Virus record (IMG/VR): IMGVR_UViG_3300025769_000357 | Coordinates: 1-36,189 of that record | Strand: one strand, 5' to 3' | From: a virus | Length of the DNA: 36,189 nucleotides | Part shown: positions 30,046 through 36,189 of the stretch, one piece after another | Layout: each line of letters starts with the position of its first letter | Numbering within the stretch: position 1 is the first letter of the stretch | Notes under the pieces: generated by a model | Database searches by the model: none | What the model saw: the letters and a program-made list of their open reading frames with translations, nothing else | Told to the model about the DNA's origin: nothing | Translations under genes and position numbers: made by a program

Positions 30046-31771
30046 ACCCCGCAAACGTGTCCTTGTCCCGCCCGACCCCGCGACATTGGACAAACCCCGT
30101 GGACCGGGGCGACCCAAGAAAGACCCGAACCAACCCAAGGCTCAGTACAAGATTTCTGACAGGGAACGTGCGCGTCGTTCTGTGCAAGCCAAGTTGCGTA
30201 ATGCAAAAAAGGCCGCTGCCAGTCAAGAAATAAAGACCCAGACAAAAAAGAAGAAGGTCAAAAGGCTAAAAGAGTCTGCAAAGAAAATCGAAGCAGCCCT
30301 CAAGGGAAACAAGACACGGGTTGTTGACCAAGGTGACCTAGAGCATCTGCCCGGAGCCGTGGAAGATTTGGTGGATGGCTCTCCTGTCATCTTCAAGCCC
30401 AACCCCGGTCCCCAAGAAGACTTCCTTTCTGCCAGTGAGCAGGATGTCCTGTATGGCGGCGCAGCAGGGGGAGGAAAAAGTTTTGCCTTGCTTGCTGACC
30501 CACTTCGGTATTGCCACAACGCCAATCACCGTGGCCTTCTTCTAAGACGCACACTCGACGAACTAACCGAACTCATCGACAAGTCCAAGCAGCTATACCC
30601 CAAGGCGTTTCCCGGAGCAATCTTCCGCGAGGCAAAGTCCACTTGGGTGTTCCCGTCTGGGGCAACACTCTGGTTCACGTACTTGGACAGGGACAAAGAT
30701 GTCACTCGTTTCCAAGGACAGGCGTTCAACTGGATTGGCGTAGATGAAATAACCCAGTACCCCACACCTTATGTATGGGACTATCTGCGTTCTCGCTTGC
30801 GTTCCACAGACCCCGAACTCCAACAGAACTTGACCATGCGCTGCACAGCTAACCCCGGTGGTGTTGGCGGCTGGTGGGTCAAGAAAATGTACATCGATGC
30901 CCACGAACCCAATATGGCGTTCGGTGCAAAGGACCTAGAAACAGGAAAAACTTTTGTGTGGCCAGACGGTCACAAGAAGGCAGGTCAGCCGTTGTTCTAC
31001 CGCAAGTTCGTTCCTGCGCGGTTGACTGATAACCCCTTCCTGATGGCAGATGGCCAATATGAGGCCATGCTTCGGTCACTCCCGGAAGTCGAGCGTAGAC
31101 GACTATTAGAAGGGGACTGGGATGTAGCGGAGGGAGCCGCCTTCCCGGAGTTTTCACGGGTGCGTCATGTGGTGGAACCTTGGGACTTGCCAACCAACTG
31201 GCCCCGCATACGTGCAGCCGACTACGGCTACTCTAGCCCCTCTTGTGTCCTGTGGGGTGCAATCGATTGGGACAACAATATCTGGGTCTATAGAGAATTG
31301 TACGTAAAACACTTGACAGCGGAACAATTAGCTGATAAAATATTAGAATGTGAGGAGTTGGACCCACAACCACATTACACAGTCCTTGACTCCTCATGCT
31401 GGAATAAAACCGGATTCGGTCCGTCCATAGCAGAAACTATGATGCGGGCTGGTGTTAGGTGGACTCCCTCAGACCGCAACCGTCTTCAAGGAAAAATGGA
31501 ATTACACAGGCGGCTTGCTGACGACCCCTACTCTAACGAACCACGAATGCGGATTTTTTCTAATTGTAAGCATATAATCGCACAGCTATCGGGCATTCCA
31601 CTCTCCAAAACAAACAGTGAAGATGTAGACACCAGAGCAGAGGACCATGCCTACGATGCGTTGCGTTATATGGTTATGACGCGAACCAGCGGATATACTT
31701 CTATACATAAACAGTTGCAAGGTATCAAAGACCAAGCCTTCCAACCTTTTGACCAGACCTTTGGATACTGA
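30038..31771 (+). CDS. terL: Terminase large subunit
   Basis: A 577-aa packaging motor. Start is the ATG at 30038; a TTG three bases earlier is in frame. Walker A is G-G-A-A-G-G-G-K-S at 140-148, Walker B N-W-I-G-V-D-E-I at 231-238 with catalytic Glu237. The RNase-H-type nuclease has Asp395 (AADYGYSSP), Asp451 (VLDSS) and D537/D540 (EDHAYDALRYM). An unusual first 115 residues are very basic, with an AT-hook-like GPGRPKKDP at 22-30 and a Lys-rich coiled region. It pumps DNA into proheads through the portal and cuts it. Confidence 0.96.
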   Translation: MGKPRKRVLVPPDPATLDKPRGPGRPKKDPNQPKAQYKISDRERARRSVQAKLRNAKKAAASQEIKTQTKKKKVKRLKESAKKIEAALKGNKTRVVDQGDLEHLPGAVEDLVDGSPVIFKPNPGPQEDFLSASEQDVLYGGAAGGGKSFALLADPLRYCHNANHRGLLLRRTLDELTELIDKSKQLYPKAFPGAIFREAKSTWVFPSGATLWFTYLDRDKDVTRFQGQAFNWIGVDEITQYPTPYVWDYLRSRLRSTDPELQQNLTMRCTANPGGVGGWWVKKMYIDAHEPNMAFGAKDLETGKTFVWPDGHKKAGQPLFYRKFVPARLTDNPFLMADGQYEAMLRSLPEVERRRLLEGDWDVAEGAAFPEFSRVRHVVEPWDLPTNWPRIRAADYGYSSPSCVLWGAIDWDNNIWVYRELYVKHLTAEQLADKILECEELDPQPHYTVLDSSCWNKTGFGPSIAETMMRAGVRWTPSDRNRLQGKMELHRRLADDPYSNEPRMRIFSNCKHIIAQLSGIPLSKTNSEDVDTRAEDHAYDALRYMVMTRTSGYTSIHKQLQGIKDQAFQPFDQTFGY

Positions 31772-33366
31772 TGGCAGAACTCGACCCTAAAACCGCAACT
31801 CTCCGTGAGGTTGCCCAAGCCTACGCCAAGAAGTCTGGGCGTGAAAAAACCTTTATGGGTCCGGCTTTGCAATTCTTCAAGGACATTGCAGACGAACCCG
31901 GTTCGGCGTTGCGGTTGTTTGAGAAGGATGCCGAAGGAAACACTCTTCTTTCCAAAACGTTTAAGGGTAGCGAAGACTCTTCTACAGTCAAGACAGCTAT
32001 GCAAAACCTTCGCCAAGTCGGTTTGACACTGAAAGAATCTGTAGGTCCTGATACACCAGAGTACAAACTGCTTCCGGACAAAGCACCCAATACCGATTTA
32101 AACAACCGTATTTTTGGACGCAGCGAACCTGCCAAGGCTCTATCTGAGGTTGCTATCAACCCTGACAAAGCAAAAATGAGCCAGTTGTTTGCAGGGGTGG
32201 CAAAATACCTAGACGACCCTAAAACACGTTCTACTGCACAAGCCATTATTTTTAATCTCAATACGGGTCTCCGTCCCAATGCTGCCGCTGGCTTACAGGT
32301 ATCTGCCTATAAGCCCGATAGTGGCGCAATATACATCGAAGCTGAAACCAAAGGTGCCAAAGGTCGCGCCGTTAATATTCCCTTGAACCCTATTGCAGAT
32401 AGTATCCTACAGGAAAACCTAGCTGCGGGCAATAAAGAAAATTTCTTTGTCAAGCCAAACGGCAAGGTTGTCACATCTGCAGACATGACAGATTTGCTAA
32501 AAGATGTCAAGGTAAAAGATATAGCCTTCGACGCATCTACAGGCAGATATTTTGACACCCTAGCACCTGCAGGATTTAAAGGTAAAAAGGGTTCGTCCCT
32601 GTTGCGTAACATCCATGCTACTGTGGGACAGTCAATCGGCGTAGACCAAGACCGACTCGCTTATCTGCAGGGTCGTAGTTTGAAGTCGGCGGGTAAGAGC
32701 AGCACAGGCGAACTAACAACCTATCAGCAAGCCTATCCGGGTGCTGTTGGTGAGGTGGACCGCCAGAACGCTAACATGTTTGCTACCTTCTGGGGTGAGG
32801 CCGCTGAAGAAGCCGGATTTAAAATCACATCCAAGATTCCAATGCCAGAAACCCGTATCACAACCCAAACCGCTGGTTACGAGGGCTATTTCGACCTTCC
32901 GGTCCGCGAAGAAGTGCCGACCACAGCTAAACCCACTGTGGCCTCTCCCGCTGAAGTAAATCCCGCTGCACTAGAAGAAATGAAAGCCAAGGGATTTGAT
33001 ATGGATAAGTTTTTAGAAGGGGCAAAAGAAGCGTTTGGTAAACTGCCCGGCCCCGTTAAAAAGTCCCTTGGCCCTATAAGTATAGGTTTAACTGCAGCTA
33101 CTGCTGCCTCTACAGTTTCTGAAGTAGAAGCCGCAACAGGCTCTTCTACTCTTGCTGCTGTTGCTGGCGCATCAGAGTTTGGCCCTATAGGATATAGTGA
33201 TGTTCGAGATATTGCTGCTGGACGGTCAGAACCAGACCAGTTCGGTACCACACCAGCTAGTCGTATAGCTGCCGAAGAAAAGGCGGGCTTTATTGATTTA
33301 GGACGCAACAGGGAACCTGAAGCCAACCCTGCCGCTAATCAAGGCTTCATCCAATCACAACCCTAA
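31771..33366 (+). CDS. Protein with degenerate tyrosine-recombinase domain
   Basis: A 531-aa protein whose residues ~1-330 follow a tyrosine recombinase: helical N-terminal part (LREVAQAYAKKSG), then F-N-L-N-T-G-L-R-P (Arg168, box I), K194/K197 in the hairpin, S-S-L-L-R-N-I-H-A-T (Arg279, box II) and Y-L-Q-G-R (R302 where GH is usual), then TTYQQAY (Tyr318 or Tyr322). The box II His is replaced by Ser276 and the second His by Arg302. Residues 380-531 are an extra Pro/Ala/Gly-rich tail with a small-residue segment near 435-470. Sitting between terminase and portal, it may be a virion or packaging protein rather than an integrase. Confidence 0.65.
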   Translation: MAELDPKTATLREVAQAYAKKSGREKTFMGPALQFFKDIADEPGSALRLFEKDAEGNTLLSKTFKGSEDSSTVKTAMQNLRQVGLTLKESVGPDTPEYKLLPDKAPNTDLNNRIFGRSEPAKALSEVAINPDKAKMSQLFAGVAKYLDDPKTRSTAQAIIFNLNTGLRPNAAAGLQVSAYKPDSGAIYIEAETKGAKGRAVNIPLNPIADSILQENLAAGNKENFFVKPNGKVVTSADMTDLLKDVKVKDIAFDASTGRYFDTLAPAGFKGKKGSSLLRNIHATVGQSIGVDQDRLAYLQGRSLKSAGKSSTGELTTYQQAYPGAVGEVDRQNANMFATFWGEAAEEAGFKITSKIPMPETRITTQTAGYEGYFDLPVREEVPTTAKPTVASPAEVNPAALEEMKAKGFDMDKFLEGAKEAFGKLPGPVKKSLGPISIGLTAATAASTVSEVEAATGSSTLAAVAGASEFGPIGYSDVRDIAAGRSEPDQFGTTPASRIAAEEKAGFIDLGRNREPEANPAANQGFIQSQP

Positions 33367-33381
33367 TCTGGGAGAAAAAAG

Positions 33382-33600
33382 ATGCCAGACAATAATTACA
33401 ATTATGGCGCATCGTACATCATGGCCTCATGCACAACTTCTGTGGATGACCAAATGGGTGCGGACAAGCTATATCGTGAAGGTCTTGAGTTCGATACTCG
33501 CGCCAAGACTGATGTCTTGACAGAAGATATGCCAAAGAAACAGACGAAAACGACTGTGGATGCTTCTGTTATGCGTATGGCCGAAGAACGCGATTACTAA
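33382..33600 (+). CDS. Hypothetical protein between recombinase-like gene and portal
   Basis: A 72-aa polar protein starting MPDNNYNYGASYIMASCTTS and continuing with charged helices (VDASVMRMAEERDY at the end). GGGAG sits about nine bases before the ATG. It has no hydrophobic stretch and no recognisable family. Its location and size suggest a minor virion or assembly protein. Confidence 0.6.
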   Translation: MPDNNYNYGASYIMASCTTSVDDQMGADKLYREGLEFDTRAKTDVLTEDMPKKQTKTTVDASVMRMAEERDY

Positions 33601-33606
33601 AATCAG

Positions 33607-35721
33607 ATGTCAGAAGATAACTTTCTCCAACCGGAAGACGACACCACTGTCGGCGTGATGAACCCCGAAGAGCAGATGCCCGGACTTGCTGCCTATGTTA
33701 AAGGCAAGTTCGACGATGCTGAAAACGGACGATACGCGCACGAGCAGCGGTGGCTACAAGCCTACAAAAACTTTCGCGGTATCTACGATTCTACCACACA
33801 GTATCGTGACTCCGAAAAGTCCAAGGTGTTCATCCGGATTACAAAAACCAAGGTGCTTGCAGCTTTTGGTCAGATTGTGGACATTCTGTTCGCAAACAAG
33901 AAGTTTCCCCTAGTTGTGGAATCCACTCCCGTACCCGAAGGTATCGCGGAGTTTGCCCACATGGAAACACCCTTGGACCAAGCCGCCCCGCAGGAAGACC
34001 CCTACGGGTTTGCCGGGGATGGACGGGAACTTGCTCCCGGAGCCACCGAAGCCAAGGCTTTCTTGGGCGGTCTCGAAAACGAGTTGGGTTCGTTGCCCCT
34101 CGCAGAAGGTCCGGCACGTATGGGCGAACCACAAATTAGCCCTGCACAAGAAGCAGCCCTTCGTATGGAGAAAACTATCCACGACCAACTGCTAGATACC
34201 AATGCAGTCAACGTACTTCGTAACTCTGTGTTCGAGTCGTGCTTGCTAGGTACTGGTGTAGTCAAAGGCCCGTTCAACTTCTACAAGCGTGTCCACAACT
34301 GGGAACGCAACGAAGAGGGCGAACGTGAATACTTACCAACTGAAAAAACCGTTCCACGGATTGAAATGGTCTCTGTGTGGGATTTCCACCCTGACCCCTC
34401 TGCTACTAGCATCGACGACTGCGAATATGTTATTCAACGTCACCGCATGAATCGCCAACAGCTTCGCGCACTTATCAAGCGTCCGTACTTCAATGCGGAA
34501 GCAATTCAAGAGTGCTTGGCTAAAGGCCCGAACTACGAAGATAAATACTACGAAGACACCATTCGTGAGGATGAGACTGAGCCGTACTATCAGGGTAACC
34601 GCTACGAGGTTCTTGAGTATTGGGGTGTTCTCGATTCTGAACTGGCTAAAGAAGCCGGACTCGAAGGCGCAGAACAAATGTCTGAGTTCGACGAGGTTCA
34701 GGTTAACGTGTGGGTGTGTGGCACTATGGTTATACGCTGTGTGTTGAACCCCTTCACACCAGCCCGTATTCCTTACCAGATGTTCCCGTACGAGGTCAAC
34801 CCCTATCAGCCGTGGGGTGTTGGCGTAGCTGAGAACATGGAAGACGCCCAGAAGCTTATGAACGGTCACGTTCGTATGGCTATCGACAACCTAGCCCTAG
34901 CTGGTAACCTCGTCTTTGACGTGGACGAAGCAAGTTTGGTTCCCGGTCAAAACATGGACATCTTTCCCGGAAAGATTTTCCGTCGTCAGTCGGGTGTGAC
35001 AGGAACAGCCATCAACGGTCTCAAGTTCCCGAACACAGCAGGTGAAAACTTGCAGATGTACCAGATTAGTCGGCAGCTTGCTGACGAAGAAACGGGCATT
35101 CCGTCCATCATACACGGACAGACAGGCGTTAGTGGCACAGGACGTACCGCTGCAGGTCTTTCGATGCTGATGGGTTCTGCGGGTTTGTCTATGAAGACAG
35201 TTATCAAGAACGTGGATGACATGCTCTTAAAGCCGCTAGGTGAAGCTTACTTCCAGTGGAACATGCAGTTCAACGAAGAAGCAGAAGACATCAAGGGCGA
35301 CCTAGAAATCAAACCACGTGGCGTAGCCGCAGTTATGCAAAAAGAAGTTCGTACACAGCGTCTGACTTCCCTACTGCAAACGGTATCTAACCCTATGCTG
35401 GCTCCGTTTATCAAGATACCGAACCTGATGCGCGAACTGGCGATATCACAGGACATCGACCCTGATAGCCTAGTGAACGATGCCAACGAAGCGCAACTCT
35501 ACGCAAAGATGTTACAAGGAATGATGGCCAATGTACAACAAGGAACAGGCGAAGATGCTGGGGCCGCTGCTGGCCCAGCCGGAGATATGGGCGGGGTTGG
35601 AGGAGTATCTCCTAACCCAGAAGGAACAGACGTTCAAGGCTCTGGTAACGGCACAATCGGAGTCGGAACTGCGCCAAATGCAGGGGAAAGCGGCTTTACT
35701 GGAAACGCTCCTCAAACTTAA
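33607..35721 (+). CDS. Portal (head-tail connector) protein
   Basis: A 704-aa portal. Its N-terminal half has RYAHEQRWLQAYKNFRGIYD and KVFIRITKTKVLAAFGQIVD segments. The central part has VSVWDFHPDPSATSIDDCEY and FTPARIPYQMFPYEVNPYQP, with WGVGVAENMEDAQKLMNGHV (helix of the wing/clip region). DEETGIPSIIHGQTG and RTAAGLSMLMGSAG are portal helices of podoviruses. The C-terminal ~65 residues are low-complexity Gly/Ala/Pro-rich and overlap another gene in a different frame. It forms the ring through which the terminase threads DNA. Confidence 0.9.
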   Translation: MSEDNFLQPEDDTTVGVMNPEEQMPGLAAYVKGKFDDAENGRYAHEQRWLQAYKNFRGIYDSTTQYRDSEKSKVFIRITKTKVLAAFGQIVDILFANKKFPLVVESTPVPEGIAEFAHMETPLDQAAPQEDPYGFAGDGRELAPGATEAKAFLGGLENELGSLPLAEGPARMGEPQISPAQEAALRMEKTIHDQLLDTNAVNVLRNSVFESCLLGTGVVKGPFNFYKRVHNWERNEEGEREYLPTEKTVPRIEMVSVWDFHPDPSATSIDDCEYVIQRHRMNRQQLRALIKRPYFNAEAIQECLAKGPNYEDKYYEDTIREDETEPYYQGNRYEVLEYWGVLDSELAKEAGLEGAEQMSEFDEVQVNVWVCGTMVIRCVLNPFTPARIPYQMFPYEVNPYQPWGVGVAENMEDAQKLMNGHVRMAIDNLALAGNLVFDVDEASLVPGQNMDIFPGKIFRRQSGVTGTAINGLKFPNTAGENLQMYQISRQLADEETGIPSIIHGQTGVSGTGRTAAGLSMLMGSAGLSMKTVIKNVDDMLLKPLGEAYFQWNMQFNEEAEDIKGDLEIKPRGVAAVMQKEVRTQRLTSLLQTVSNPMLAPFIKIPNLMRELAISQDIDPDSLVNDANEAQLYAKMLQGMMANVQQGTGEDAGAAAGPAGDMGGVGGVSPNPEGTDVQGSGNGTIGVGTAPNAGESGFTGNAPQT

Positions 35722-35755
35722 ACAAAATCACGAGGCAATAGTTAAGAATGGTTGA
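35531..35755 (+). CDS. Helical virion-module protein overprinted on the portal 3' end
   Basis: A 74-aa protein in the frame +1 to the portal, with 191 of its bases shared with the portal end and eight with the next gene. It is well-formed and helical (LLAQPEIWAGLEEYLLTQKE, then QTFKALVTAQSESELRQMQG, then KAALLETLLKLK), a pattern I know from small proteins following portal genes in other tailed phages. In the overlapping portal frame the same bases give Gly/Ala-rich low-complexity sequence, as expected if the portal tail is the unconstrained partner. AAGGA is 11 bases before the ATG. Confidence 0.65.
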   Translation: MYNKEQAKMLGPLLAQPEIWAGLEEYLLTQKEQTFKALVTAQSESELRQMQGKAALLETLLKLKQNHEAIVKNG

Positions 35756-36189
35756 CCGCATTGACATAGGAATGGATGATGATACAGATGGGACAGAGAC
35801 ACCCTCGTTCTTTCAAAGTCAGCGCGTCATCTCCCCTACGGAGTACGGAAGCAGCTTTGTCAACTTCTATAACACGTCTTTGGGTCTTCCTACTTTGGAA
35901 GAGGAAACAGGCATTGAAGTTGAAACGCCCGAAGTAGAGTTGGCCACCCCCACAGTACGAGATACAACAACGGGCGGTGACGACTTCCAACCTAACATCC
36001 TAGAACAGACTGCGTTCGGTACGGGCGACCCTATGAATGAAGTCGTGTTCGGTACGGGTACAGGAAACTTCGACAGCTACTCTGACTACCTGATGAGTGG
36101 GACCGACGGTAAGTTTAGCGACAGGGTTCCACTGGTGCAAAATGTTATACAGCCAATAGCCGAAGGTAGATACAGCGACATTAAGTTTG
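35748..36189 (+). CDS. Putative virion or scaffold-region protein, 3' end cut by window edge
   Basis: An ATG at 35748 opens a frame that stays open to the window end (147 residues). It begins MVDRIDIGMDDDTDGTETPS and is acidic with low-complexity Thr/Gly/Glu segments (LEEETGIEVETPEVELATPT) and two FGTG repeats (AFGTGDPMNEVVFGTGTGNF). This composition fits a scaffold or a head-associated protein after the portal, but length and family cannot be judged. It overlaps the previous gene by eight bases. Confidence 0.6.
   Translation, partial: MVDRIDIGMDDDTDGTETPSFFQSQRVISPTEYGSSFVNFYNTSLGLPTLEEETGIEVETPEVELATPTVRDTTTGGDDFQPNILEQTAFGTGDPMNEVVFGTGTGNFDSYSDYLMSGTDGKFSDRVPLVQNVIQPIAEGRYSDIKF

Noticed and set aside
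34333-34869. 178-codon frame antisense to the portal
   Set aside because: It lies entirely inside the portal gene on the other strand, with no ribosome site and no recognisable family.
1-36189. tRNA genes or T7-type RNA polymerase
   Set aside because: No cloverleaf was found by eye in the noncoding gaps and no single-subunit RNA polymerase motif occurs in any protein. Host-type promoters are seen instead.

Overview
The window is a 36-kb piece of a tailed-phage genome, most probably a podovirus of the HMO-2011 type that infects marine alphaproteobacteria (SAR116, Roseobacter RCA, SAR11 relatives). The pointers are a family A DNA polymerase carrying a DnaJ-type CxxCxGxG zinc finger between its exonuclease and polymerase parts, a single-chain B12-dependent (class II) ribonucleotide reductase, a T7-like endonuclease I, a split primase/helicase pair, very large internal virion proteins and tightly overlapping small genes. 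No RNA polymerase gene, capsid gene, tRNA or rRNA is seen. Both ends cut through genes. The order portal > (missing) > tail fibres > internal virion proteins implies that the capsid and tail-tube genes lie outside the window, between its right and left ends on a circular or permuted map.

Layout. (1) 1-11941, plus strand: three tandem paralogous small tail-fibre-like genes (the first cut by the edge), a larger tail-fibre protein, a small tail-associated protein, a holin/XhlA-like membrane protein, then virion proteins of 450, 162, 184, 685 and 1559 aa and a small basic Met/Gly/Lys-rich protein. A perfect 9-bp-stem terminator at 11966-11993 separates this block from the convergent one. (2) 22375-12000, minus strand, one long overlapping operon in transcription order: primase, helicase, a 49-aa protein, 3'-5' exonuclease, polymerase, a putative ssDNA-binding protein, Cas4/RecB-like Fe-S nuclease, DUF7831-like protein, endonuclease I, an unknown gene, MazG, DUF3310, class II RNR, a 44-aa protein, a PD-(D/E)XK-like protein and an unknown gene. 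(3) 22504-28760, plus strand: about twenty small early or accessory genes (RHH-like and HTH-like regulators, zinc-ribbon proteins, a DnaJ-zinc-finger-like protein, glutaredoxin, a Cys-rich GP88/DUF5131-like protein, DUF932). Several noncoding gaps here are rich in regulatory signals. (4) 28761-29444: a noncoding control region with a terminator, a 25-bp direct repeat and a strong sigma70-like promoter. (5) 29445-36189, plus strand: a small Cys protein, small and large terminase subunits, a protein with a degenerate tyrosine-recombinase domain, a small protein, the portal, a gene overprinted on the portal 3' end, and a cut virion gene.

How it fits together. Divergent promoters near 22400-22480 appear to drive the replication operon leftward and the early genes rightward. 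A later promoter at 29390 drives packaging and head genes. The replication block supplies nucleotides (RNR, MazG, DUF3310) and a T7-style replisome. Many gene junctions reuse the last codons of one gene as the ribosome-binding site of the next, and at several junctions this seam sequence is itself repeated. The most unusual items are the recombinase-like domain between terminase and portal, an RNR-derived 20-mer repeated twice in the control region, the overprinted gene in the portal, the seam repeats, and the shared T-tract/GTTGAC promoter element.
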